Source: Zarea fungicola (Eukaryota > Ascomycota > Sordariomycetes > Hypocreales > Cordycipitaceae). Taken from it: a stretch of 64,000 bases of DNA. The notes beneath the pieces are model-generated. The model was not told the DNA's origin. It was given only the letters and a program-made list of their open reading frames with translations, and did not search any database. A program made the position numbers and the translations under genes. Below, in pieces: positions 1-11,180 of this stretch (its first letter is position 1; each line of letters starts with the position of its first letter). The stretch is from the NCBI GenBank assembly GCA_900169235.1, contig FWCC01000298.1:124001-188000 (forward strand), read 5' to 3'.

Positions 1-795
1 GAAGAACTCGTCAGTGATTGCGATGCAATCCTGTCTGTGGCGCCTCCTCGCGACGCCGCCGAGATTGCCAACCGCGTGGTCAGCGCTCTGGCATCCGAGG
101 TGACCAGGACCAAAAGAGCAAGGCCAGATAGTCCGCTGTATTTTGCCGACATGAATGCTGTCGCGCCCTCCACCGCCCGCCAGATTGCGAGTCTGTTTGA
201 ATCCGCAGCCTATCCTGTGCATTTCGTCGATGGTTCCATCATTGGTGGCCCGCCATCCATCAGTGGGACTGACTGGAGCGTACCGGCCATGTACATGTCG
301 GGACCGCACAGGTTCGAGGATGCCACTGGAGGCTGGGGCTCTAGGTTGACCGAAGTGCTTCACATGCGGCATATTACAGAGAACATCGGCGCCGCGAGCG
401 GACTGAAGATGTGCTTTGCGTCGATGAGCAAGGGCTACACGGCCATTGCTATCCAGGCATATACAAGCGCCCAGTCCATGGGCGTTCTCGGTGAGCTCCA
501 GAGTGTGCTGGCGGAGATGGCACCGGAACGCGCGACGCAGACAGAGAGAGGACTTGTGTCCATGGCGCCCAAGGCCTACCGGTGGGTACGCGAGATGGAG
601 GAGATAAGCAAGACACACGTTGAAGAGGGCGGCTTCAGTCCAGAGCTTTTTCTTGGAGCTGCTGACGTGTACCGTTCAGTCGCTGAGGAGACGGTACTAG
701 GACAAGAGAAGATTGGAAAGAGGAACAGGGGAACCTCGGCTCATGATATCGCCACAGCGATGGTGGAAGGTCTATCGCAGAAAGAAGAGAGATGA
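1..795 (+). CDS. 6-phosphogluconate dehydrogenase-like NAD(P)-binding protein, C-terminal part
   Basis: The frame is open from the first base of the window to a TGA at 793-795, so the gene starts outside; 264 residues are visible. The opening residues (SDCDAILSVAPP) and the FADMNAVAP stretch near residue 48 match the end of the Rossmann domain in the 3-hydroxyisobutyrate/6-phosphogluconate dehydrogenase superfamily. The helical part with SMSKGYTA near residues 141-148 resembles the C-terminal DUF1932-type domain of fungal members. The family oxidises small hydroxy acids with NAD(P)+; the substrate cannot be read from this fragment. No intron is seen in the visible part. The superfamily call is fairly safe; the specific enzyme is open. 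Confidence 0.8.
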   Translation, partial: EELVSDCDAILSVAPPRDAAEIANRVVSALASEVTRTKRARPDSPLYFADMNAVAPSTARQIASLFESAAYPVHFVDGSIIGGPPSISGTDWSVPAMYMSGPHRFEDATGGWGSRLTEVLHMRHITENIGAASGLKMCFASMSKGYTAIAIQAYTSAQSMGVLGELQSVLAEMAPERATQTERGLVSMAPKAYRWVREMEEISKTHVEEGGFSPELFLGAADVYRSVAEETVLGQEKIGKRNRGTSAHDIATAMVEGLSQKEER

Positions 796-3700
796 ATAAG
801 AAGATATTGTGATGGCTCGGCATGCAACGTAGCGTGTGTGCCATGACCAGCTAGCTGTTACACATGGTGTGAGGTTGACAGTCAAGGGTAAGACACAATT
901 CTACAAAAACAAATAGATAAAAATAGCCCCGAGAACTTTCCTTGCCTGATTGCTTTTGTGTTGGTGATCACCAATTGGCTACCCGGTACTAACATTATTT
1001 TGGAGGCTATATGAAAGGAGCAAACAGCCCCTGAACTGGAACAACGTGAGGCATTTGGGCGTCAGTGCGTAAGTGGTTTATTTTACCCCTGTTAGCGATT
1101 CCTGTGTTTCTAGAAGCACCATTCCACACTCCAGCCGTACATCAGACTCCTCCACAGTAGAGCTACGGAGAACCGAGTAAGAATCCCGAAGCAGGAAGTA
1201 AAATTGTCACCTTGGCATCAAATTTTCAACGGGCTACGAAACGAGAAAACAAAACAATATTGTTTTGGATACAGGGCAAAAAAAGAAGGAAAAAGAATAC
1301 ACACGCCCCATGCCACGGGCAATTTCTCTGCCTTTTGGCTGCTCCGTTGTCAGCCATCTGTCATGTTGCATTCGCTACGTAAAAAGACAGGTCTGTCAAA
1401 TAATGAATGGCTGCGAAAACTTTCCCTTGGCTGAGACAGGAAAATGGCTGCAGTGCTGTTGTTGCAATACAAAGCATGTACAAACCGCAGCACGTGTGCA
1501 TACCCTCACTGTGAAGTCTCGCGAAGTACTCCGTACTTTAGAAATAAACAGACAATACAGATTTGGTTAAGAGGCAGGTGGGATTGAAACGGAAAAAGAA
1601 AAAAGAAGAGAACGGTAAGCGCCAGGATCAATCTATCCGTCGGGGCACGCCATGCGTGCTGCATTCGCCTAATTTGGCCCGAATGGGCTGGTGGATGCTT
1701 TAGTTACCCCTGCTGTACTGCGAACCACTTCTTTTTGACCACCTTCTATGAGGCTGAAGTGGAGAGTAGAGTGTGCCCAACGCAGGCGTGAGTTATTGAT
1801 CGGGGTACTGGAAGACAAGGCTGCTCTTGGCGGGTTAATTACAGAATCTTCCCATATTTACATGTAATATAAAAGTTAGCCAGGGGAAGTGGAGTTGACA
1901 TGTATCGGAACATGAAGCTACCGTGATACCCTTGTTGGTGCAGGCCTGCACTTGCATTTGTCGATCACTTAGATATGCCTTGGGTCTAAAATTTGAGTGC
2001 AAGAGAAGAAGGGTGATGGAAATATTCAGGAGACTAGCAACGAACAGCCCGAGCGAGAAATTTGCCTTTCCACTCTATATTATCTTCAATCTCAAGATGA
2101 AACTGAAGAAAAAAGAACAATAGTGTTCGCTGAACGTTTTCGCTATGCCTTGTGTTCCGCTCGTAGCGAAAAATTAGCTGTCAGCTTTTGGTCGAGATCG
2201 ATCTGCTTCCTTGCGTAGCGCCGAAGAGCAATGTAAAACGGCTGGCTATTATGGGGAACTACTCAATTACAACTGTAAGACCCAGGATTGATTCAACGAT
2301 AGACAATAAGCAGTTGCTGTGGTACAGGTGGTTCGCACGCCCCTGCGCGAGCCAGCAGGGATGCCTTTCGCCTCGTCCAATCTGTGGCACAGCGAGCGGT
2401 GAGCATTCAGCTGGGTGGTCTGAGCTCTTGTCGTATCTTTGGTGCCATGACCGTTTTTTTTAAACTCTCCTCCGCCGCTCTGAGCAAGCGGAGGGAACAC
2501 GCTTGAGAAAAGAGGTGCCATCGGTTGGAGACAGGCCGAAAACAGGAAACAGGGACACGGTGTGTGTGGGACAAGTGTATATTTGGCCTGCTGCGTCAAA
2601 TAGGGAAGACTCTGTGCCCTTGCCCAATCTGCATCCATAATACCGTGCTCCGTACGAGTACAAGACTGCTGCCACTTTCTGCTTGACAGGGATTGAGCAA
2701 GGGGGCGTGGGCGTATGCTTGTTGACTATGATTTTGGCCGCCCTATTTATAGCAGCTTGTACTTCAACCCTTGGACCGCTAAATACCGGTAAACCTGGCA
2801 ATGGAACCTATTCACCCAACATCTAGGCTGAGAGGAGGCTTGGGTTGGGGCGGACCAAGGTAGACCACAACCGCTGGGTGTAGGAGTCAACAGCAAGGTT
2901 CATGGTCTGAATTAATTTCCGGGAACCGGCCAAAACGGCCATGCTAGCTTGGTAACAGCTCTTTTGAGCTAAATGAAGGCGCTGGCGTGCATGCGGGACT
3001 GGCACCTACAGCCCGCAAAGTAAAGAAACATATAAATGTTTATGCGTCACACTACGCAGACATGGCTGTGTGTCATGGATAACTTGGCATCAACTCATGC
3101 ACATCAGACGATACTCAAGTCTGAGTTGAATAAGTTAATTTTGTTCTTATTCATTATCTTTTTCTATATTTAGATAAAATGACTCACGCTTTCTGAAGTC
3201 CACCACCCCAGCCTCCCCGCCATGTGCTGTGCTTGGCTGCGGTTGATCGACTTGTTGCGGAAAGACTTTTTTGAAGGCGCAAACGCTGCCTCAGAGAATA
3301 TCAGCCTGTGTAACTGCTCCAGGCCACAATGTTCTCATTGTTCAGCCTTTGCTCGACCATGTTGCTTGTTGTCGGGTTTGTTAATCAAGCCCTGGCCTCA
3401 TGCCGAGACAGCAAAGAGGGCTGCAGATTCAAAACATCTCCAAGAAACTGCAAGCCATGACTACCGGAGATTTGCTTACCCATTGTGTCTGCAGTGGAGC
3501 AAATCCCTGATGCCTTGTTTCAGTCGAGACACAACGGCGCATAAACAAATAACATGATTTGCCGGCTGTCCTCCGTAAAAAAACGGTTGACCAGCCTTGT
3601 TCCGTGATTTGCAGGAGCTGCCGCAAGCGGAAAACATGTGGATACTTCTTTCTTGTATGGATATTATTCTATTGTCCGTTCTTTGTCTCATTCTTTCCCA

Positions 3701-6700
3701 GTGAGGTGTACGAAGGGGTTCCAAAGGGAATAGAACTCAAAACAAGAACTGAAGGTGACTGGACTTTGACGTTGTGTCCTCTGTCGTGTCCCAGAGCTTC
3801 CAGTAATCCCAAATTTACTGTCTTTTGTACAAGTGGATGCCCCCATACCTATACGATCGCTTTTACTGTAACTGATAGATTAGTTCTGCGGCACACTGCC
3901 TCTAACTAAGGTCAAACGCAGCGGCATTTCCAGTTCTCTCATTGTTTAGAAGACTTGCAAGTGCTATGGCTCCCTTTGACCTTGACTCGTGTATTCCCTT
4001 ATCAAATTAATACTCGATACTAAATGCTGACGCAGGAGACCTTTTGGTCAAGGCCTGCCAAATGAACAGCCAGGGTAGCTAAATAAGAAAACCACCGCCC
4101 AACTAACAAAAGATGCAGCGCTCAACGGAGGTCAATGTACTACGCATCAGTCAAGGTAACAATGGCCAAATACCAGAGGAAGCAGAGTTAGTGTACTGCG
4201 ATCTTCATTAGGTATGTAGTATTTGCTGTTTACTATTATTATCCGACTAAAAGTTTGCCCCCAACGCCAAGCCACGCCAGCCTTATTCTGTTGAAACCAA
4301 ACTGAATTGACCTTGGCCGCCACATATTGGAACATTTCGTCTAGATTGACACCTTCAGCGAATCTCACCTGACTGAATGCATGATTCTGGATACTAGTGG
4401 AACTCTTCAGCCCTGTATTCTTCCTACGAAGCTAATTAACCCAAACTCTAGGTTTGTAGATCGGGACAGTCAAGCAGCAAGGCTCACTCTGATCCAATAT
4501 TTGATTTTCAGTCTTGAGTTCACTTTTCTCTTTCAAGTTTATCTCGTTTGATGCTATTTTCCATAATATTTATTAATTATGCAATGGGTGCTTGGGCGAA
4601 CTTTACGAAATGCAACTATTTGTGGGCAGAAGGCCAGGAGTCTGACCTTGACCGTTCCGGCTCTACTTGGCTCGTAATATTGACTTGCAAGGCAACCTTG
4701 CTGGGATTAGAAAAAATCTAAATTGATTCGCTAGATGACCTTGACAGTAAGCTCAGGGGTTATTTTTAACTGTAGAAATTGTGGCTGCGGTGTGGCCCTC
4801 AAGCCTCCAGGATCAGCAGCCAGTGCTCCGTAGGCTGGACCAATTTGTATGGCACCTCGTATTTGTTCGTAGATTGCGCTAATCTGTAAATAATCCTTGC
4901 AAAGTAAACATTTAGAAACAATCAATGGCCAGCTTTCTTCTTGAAGAGCGATCTGAGCCAAGAAATCGGAGCCTCAAAGAGCAATCCAGGAGTGACTCGC
5001 TCCGCCAAACGGGTACTTCCTTTCATCATGCCAACTAAATAATCTGAATATTAAGTATTATAGGCCGTAGCGATGGCTTTGGTGAGCATACACGAAAGGT
5101 TGAATTTGGCGGTTGGAGAACTGCTTTTTGGTCCGCCAACAAAGGTATATAGAGCTCACGTACCGGAGAGCACTGTTTGCAATTAGGCAGTAAACACTAC
5201 ATCGCACACAAGGGCTTCAAACAATGGAAAATACGCATTACGCTATTCAGATTTCATTCTAACAGATACTGCGTACGCTATGATCAAAGATTTGAACAGC
5301 ATCGACAGTTCCGAGCCACTCCACTCAGTTTTCAAGCATGCCACGCGCAACATGGCGGTCGCAGATTATTAACAACTCCCTGCGGCTGGTGGGTCTAGTT
5401 ATATAAAGGACGTGTAATTCAGTTGCCCGGGCGCGAAATCATAAGAGACTGGTAAAAAAAAGCTGGAGGTTGCCGGGACGTGTAGGAAATATCTCACAAG
5501 AGTACTCGCCAACGAATTCATCGCTGGATATCAAACACAACGAAAAGTCTGCTCACAACCAATAATCGTGGATTACCTACGAATTTAATTGTAACAGCTT
5601 GAATTTCTGTCTTACTCGGCCCTGAGAGTGGCTTATTTGCTCCAGGAGGAGGTCCGAAATTGGCCAAGTTGGACCTGGTTAGACTAAGGTCACGCGACAG
5701 GAGCTGGTTGAGCCTGATGAGTGAACGCGTGACCGAGTGGATGGCCAAATGGAAAAAGTTTCTGGACCTCCGAGAAGGACGCACGTATGGTAGTTTCATC
5801 GCTTCCAGTCATGAATCCAAGATCTGGCGACAGCCACCACAGAGTGTAGCTGTCGTAAATGAGAAATATGAAACCCATATATGTAACTAAACTGGTCATT
5901 GCGTCTTGTAGTTTGGCTGTGTATGCAACCAATCTTACCCCTAGAGTGCAGGTCCCAGAAACTACGTAGCGCATTGAAGACAATCACAACGGCGGCCAGA
6001 TTTGGTATCAGGGGGCAGTTCTATGTCTCTGATTCGCTAGCTGCTGGTTAATTACTTGAAGCAATAAGTGGTATAGTCTCAACGGGAGCCTGGGGCTCCG
6101 GAGATATGGAGAAAAGAAGGTACCTCGACATTTAGACCTAACAAGACACGCCATAGGGTGTCCGCTTTAGTGCGTCGCTTTAAAGTATGCATAGTAAATG
6201 AAAGGAGGAATGCAAGGTCTCCTCCACTAGCAACTAACTGAGATATACAGTAACCCTTGTCTATTATTCTAAGATTGACACCCCATGCTGTTCTAGTTCA
6301 GTGATCCAGCATCCACTTCGGTACACGCCTGCCGTGCGTGGTGCCTGCCGCACAGAGAAATTGGATCAGTTTGGAGGTGCGACTGATATCTATTTGGTAC
6401 CATGAACACTTGTATTGCAACAGGGCCAAGTATATGTATAATGCCCCGTGAAACCGGAGAAAGGTCAATGGTCGAAATTGGGGGCCAAACCTCTGTCGAG
6501 ATGGCGTAGCCAGACGAGGTGCTTGCTGGAGGCTGCTCGTGGCTCTAAACAGTTCTACTGGCAGGATGCTCTATCTAATGAAATGGCAACAATGCTCACA
6601 AGAGTCATTGTTTAATGCAAATAAAAGTATGGAAGCTTGCTGCAAACTGGGCGGAGCAATCACCAACTCACAGCTTGTCAGCCATGCTTTGTCTTGCCAA

Positions 6701-7136
6701 GGCTGGCTTGAATGTTGATGTACAATGCGTTCTTGACAATAAAATGAATTGCAAGCGAGTCAGTTCTCGCATGATAGTGGGAAAAACAAATGAAGTGTTG
6801 TCACTTGGGCGAGTTTTTTCATTCAAAGGGCAATCGAAGCCAACAGCAATCCCCGCGGAAAGGAACCTCAGGGGCGTGTCCAGTATAAGGTATATTGATT
6901 ACAACCCAACTGAATACCATGAGGCTGCAAATTTGACATTAGGGCTGGCTGATGTGTGGGACGACTATCGATGGCCAGTGGCTCGACTATAAAACTCAGC
7001 GGTCGCCTTCACTGTTTTGTTTTTCTCTCGCAGTCCAGTAGTTCCAGTTCTCTTGAACTTCTCCCCTACGCCATATACATCTCTTCCCCCGCAGTACAGA
7101 AGACCTCACGATCCAACCTTTCTGCCAAGTTCCACA
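796..7136. other. Gene-poor 6.3 kb intergenic region
   Basis: No reading frame here has family-like sequence, convincing splice sites or a plausible start. The longest frames (about 110-125 codons at 2267-2638, 2460-2801, 3222-3557, 3559-3909 and 6615-6992) have biased, low-information compositions and overlap one another on both strands. Small palindromes occur, for example AGCTC-TTTT-GAGCT at 2957-2970 and AAGTAC-TCC-GTACTT at 1525-1539. The last 150 bases are the promoter of the Hsp70-like gene. The base composition drifts between AT-rich and balanced, as in an accessory or decayed region, but I could not recognise any transposon remnant. Confidence 0.6.
6988..6994 (+). promoter_or_regulatory. 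TATA box of the Hsp70-like gene
   Basis: TATAAAA lies about 149 bases upstream of the proposed ATG at 7137. A pyrimidine-rich stretch (TTTTTCTCTCGCAG, CTCTTCCCCC) follows, as is common in fungal 5' leaders. Confidence 0.45.
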
Positions 7137-9336
7137 ATGGCCAGTGAACCTAGCCTTAGTCCCGTGCGCATTGTTGCTGCGTATGTCCCTGTTTTTCAGT
7201 ATCCAGAACCTGTTTCATTTCTGCAGTATCCCCCTAACATCTCGAAGCACTGTAGGACTGGACTGCGGGACAACTGCCATCCGCGCGAGCATAAACATGC
7301 CAGGCAGCCTACCCGAAAGCGTTTCTTCTCCCGACATCCACGACAACACAAAGCGAACGACTAACGAAAACGAATTCCGGGCAATTGCAGATGTGACTCG
7401 AGCTGAAATCCCACCTGAATACTGTATTGTCAGTGTTAATGACTACCCAGACCAGATTTCACTGAAATTTGGTATCTACATCCTGTATATCCTGGAACAT
7501 CTTCGACAGGGTGGTGAAGCGCGTCTCGAAACTACAATGCGACAGGAAATCCCCGCGGTTAACAGTTTCCTGAATTGTTTCGATCGACTGAAAGAAAGCC
7601 AACAGGTAGAGAGAAAATGTACTTTGGAGCGTGCCTTCGTGGCCGCTCTTGCGCAAGTTCATTACGAGATTAGAATGAAGGCGGAAGAAAGCCAATGCAA
7701 AATAACCACGATTGTTGCGACAGTGCCATCAACATGGAACAAATGGATGCAGAAATATTATACTCTTCTTCACGAAGCCGCCTCGAATGTGCGGCAGGAC
7801 AGAATAGTCATCATGAGTGAATCTCAAGCGATTGCTAACTGGGTTCTCTCTCGCTCCGGTACATTGAGATCCTTCGAAAGAAGACCGAAGGTACTGGTAA
7901 TGATAGACTTCGGCGGACATACCTTAGTAAGTATGGCAGCTCTATCGGCATTCCATCAATGGCAGAGAATATGTCCTAACCTGACTTTCCAGAACATCAG
8001 TACATATTTCCTCAAGCCACACTATACAGACATAGAAAAGCTGTCATTCTTTAGCAAGGGTAATGATAAATGTGCGTGAATCAATCTTTCATCCAGGTCT
8101 TGGAGAGCTGAATCCCACGACACTAACTATACACAAACGAAGGTGTTCTAGGTGGTTTGGAGCGGCACGCGTCGCTTGTGAAGGAGCGGATTCACAAGGA
8201 CATAGAGTCTGGTCATATTGACGTGACAGAAGAGGAAGAAAGGGCACTTTATGCCGGTCTGATGGGAAACTATCGAATTGAGCATCAAAAGAAGACCAAC
8301 GGCCGCGCATTTCGCATTTTCACATCTCCGGAAACGGGCAGGACTGCAGAAGTCAACTTCGATGACGAAGAAGCCCAACATATGTACAGAACATGTATAT
8401 TGAACACATTCGGTCACATTGAAAGTGAGTTGGCCGACGTCAAGAACGATGGAGATCGAGAAATGACCGAGGTCATTCTCACGGGAGGCACCTTCAGAAA
8501 CGCGTACATCCGGACAGCGGTGGAGGGAGTGATTGAGAAGATGGGATTCAAATTGTGGGGGACCGAAAGACAACGGGCGCTGGCAGCGCAACAGTGAGTA
8601 GTCCTTTTCTCAACAGTTTCATGCGTGCTAATGTTCTGTAAGATCAGGCAATGTGGCAGCCGGTGCAGCCATGGCCGTCATGCATGCGATTTCCGTCAAG
8701 GAGTTTGTTAACAGGGCGTGCTTCGCCGTTCAAGACTTGAAAACTATCTCCAACAACGGTCGGCAATTCGACAAAGTCATTTGGAGCTGCGGTACCCCGA
8801 AAACGGCACGGGTGTCACTACCAGGCTCCAGAACAGGCACGTTCATAACATGCTGCCCGTTTCCAGAGGCAAAAGATACGTTGACGGTTGAGGGGAGCGC
8901 AGCGTACAAGCTCTTCAAGCTGCCACTGCTTGCCCGGAGTGAATATGATGTCCGTATGGAATATCACGAGCCCGAAAATCTTGACGGGACCGTGAGAGTT
9001 CATATTGAAGAGGCCGCTGGCGCTCATGAGGTCTCCAAACCCAAGAACTATTTGTTGGAATTTCCGATTTACTACGATTGCGGGGCCAGAGTTTGCTTTG
9101 AAGACATTGACAAACGCATGGACCCAAGAAAAAATCCCCCGAGAAAATGTCGTGGCGATCGTTCTGCGGCTTCAAATGCCGAAATCGATGAAGGTATGTC
9201 GCCTGAGTCGATGGCCGGAATTCGGAAAAGACTCGGGCTCGAAGCCAGAGCTGATGAGGAGGAAAGCTCAGCACCTTTGCCTTCCTTGCCGACTCCTGGG
9301 CCGTCGTCAAGCAACCTTCGAGAAGCAGAGGCATAG
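7137..9336 (+). CDS. Divergent Hsp70-like ATPase-domain protein
   Basis: Proposed exons are 7137-7180, 7227-7926, 7993-8059, 8152-8593 and 8643-9336, giving 648 residues in consistent phase. The actin/Hsp70 ATPase fold is shown by VGLDCGTT (phosphate-1 loop, residues 24-31), VPSTWN mid-protein, VMIDFGGHT (phosphate-2 loop, about residues 240-248) and VILTGGTFRN (adenosine loop, about residues 377-386). The C-terminal part has no recognisable DnaK substrate-binding sandwich and ends in a Ser/Pro-rich tail. This matches the large HSPA12-like family of ascomycetes, whose clients are unknown; it is not a housekeeping Hsp70. The first intron (46 nt) is the weakest join, so the extreme N-terminus is uncertain. 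The gene stands alone beside a long gene desert. Confidence 0.8.
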
Positions 9337-10333
9337 CAGGAATAATTTAACGCCGCTCCAAGACTGGTCACAAGACTCGGAAGACAGAAATAAGCTGATA
9401 CCCTCTAGTTCTGGAACTGTAAATACCCAGCGGCGAGGAGACCATGGTGGTCTGCGGGACTTCTAAAACCAGCCTGCATTGTTGTTCATAGGCAAGCTGA
9501 CGGGAGTTCTGAAGCCACCAATCTATCGACGAGAGATGTCTGCCTTGTACATCTTATGGAATGGTTGAGTCTAGCGTAGAAACTTTTCTATCTGCCCAGA
9601 GTGGTTTGACTCCGAATTTGGTTCGATTTCCTTTGTTTAGACTACGATCAAGGCTCGCATCTTTTTTTTCGGATTAAGTTTATATGAGAGGAGGGTATAT
9701 GCAATGATGCGACAGATAATAAATGACAGTTGCGGTTGTTTTGGAGTTTATCTGATATGTCCACTTCTTAAATCAAAACCCTTCTCGATAGCCTTAAGCA
9801 GAGTATTTTCAAGTATAGAATGCGCCTATGTTCATTTTCAAAATACAAGTGTAACAAGCCAGCTGTCTGCCACGCATTATCAGAACTAACCAACGAATAA
9901 ATACGGTGAATTGCGAACACTTCATGTCTTATACTGCGATCCACGATTTCTATTATAGTGCCAGGAAGGCGACAGCAAGTTTTCAAAGCACGATCTACAG
10001 CTTTCTGTTCACCCTCTCTGCATAGAAGAGGTTTACCAATAAATTAGAGTGCAATAATTAGCGTGCAAATAGAGTGGTCATTACCGATGTACTGTCAGGT
10101 TGCCTTGATCCTGTCGCTTTGCAAGGCAAGCTTCCACCCACCAGGCTGCAGTCATCGTCAGATAACTGGCCAATTTCTGAAGAAAAAAAAAGAAAAGAGA
10201 AAGAAGAAAACTACTTCTCAAAATATTTATTTGATAATTAGAGTCATAGCTACCAAAGAGAACAAAGAGCAAAAAATTAGCTAGGGTTGTTCACGTCCTC
10301 TGGGATCGTGCCCTAAAGAAAGCTATACCAGAT
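9337..10333. other. Intergenic region, no gene seen
   Basis: This holds the 3' flanks of two convergent genes. It is AT-rich with an A-rich run near 10180-10210. No coding or RNA gene was recognised. Confidence 0.5.
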
Positions 10334-11180
10334 TCAAGCAGCCGTATGGGATCGAATATATGACTCAAACTCATCCGTATTGCGTGTCTGCACATAAACT
10401 GATCCTGGGCCAACAAACCGACACACCAGGCCTTCTCCTGTTTTTAAACTGCTCATGGAGCCACCACCTGCTTTCTCAATCTTATAGTCACAGCTCCAAG
10501 CGACAAGATGGCCATTGTCAACAATATGATGTTCGCCAGCTTGCAACTATTTGACAACTGTTAGAAAAACAAACAGAAAAAGGACAGTTTGTTTTGTTGG
10601 GCGGTTGTATCCGACTTTGACTTACATCAAGACGATCCACGGCACCAAAGCTCGTTAACCACAGCAGACCCTGCCCGCCAATTTTGTACACGAACAAGTC
10701 CTCGCCCGAAAACAGAGATTTGCTGATTCCTTGTGCCTTGGTCTCCATGACCACGTCGGGCGTGCAGGCGAGAAAGCCATTTTTACCCACGGTCCATGGG
10801 GTGCGGCCGTCGACATGCAGAGTGACAATGTCACCCATGAGCGTGGGGCCCAGGGCGAGACGTCCTGGCCCGGTGTATGTAGACTCAGACATACGCCCGC
10901 CGGTAAAGAGCTTCTTCATGGAGAATTTTACGTTGCCGGTGAGTTGAATTGAGCCGGACATGTGGATCATGGCGCCTGACTTGGAGCGCACGACGGCACC
11001 GGGCTGGAGATTGATGTTGAGAACCGCATTTGTGTCGCGATGGCTGATGGTGTAGTTGCCACCGTGGAATGCGCCACTGTCGAGAGTGCTCTGGCCGGGT
11101 GCATTTGGCTGCTGCGTATGTTGTTGGGGTTGCTGCTGCAGGTGCGGTGGGGGAGCGCCTGGGGGAGGTTGGTACGCCAT
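10334..11180 (-). CDS. AIM24/DUF124-family protein
   Basis: Two exons, complement(10626-11180 and 10334-10546), joined by a GTAAGT...ATAG intron in phase 0, encode 255 residues. A Pro/Gln-rich N-terminus (about residues 1-30) precedes a beta-rich domain with YTISHRDTNAVLNINLQPG, RSKSGAMIHMSG and FTGGRMSESTYTGPG. The second exon carries HHIVDNGHLVAW and GEGLVCRFVGPGSVYVQTRN. These are hallmarks of the AIM24 (TIGR00266) family, a TRAP-like beta fold. In yeast AIM24 is a mitochondrial inner-membrane protein tied to cristae organisation. This protein has no obvious mitochondrial presequence and resembles the bacterial-type cytosolic members, so a mitochondrial role should not be assumed. Confidence 0.85.

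Noticed and set aside
2267..3909. Several 100-125 codon frames on both strands
   Set aside because: They overlap each other, have biased composition, lack family-like motifs and have no consistent starts or splice sites.
6615..6992. 125-codon plus-strand frame just upstream of the Hsp70-like gene
   Set aside because: It covers the TATA box of that gene and shows no recognisable protein features.
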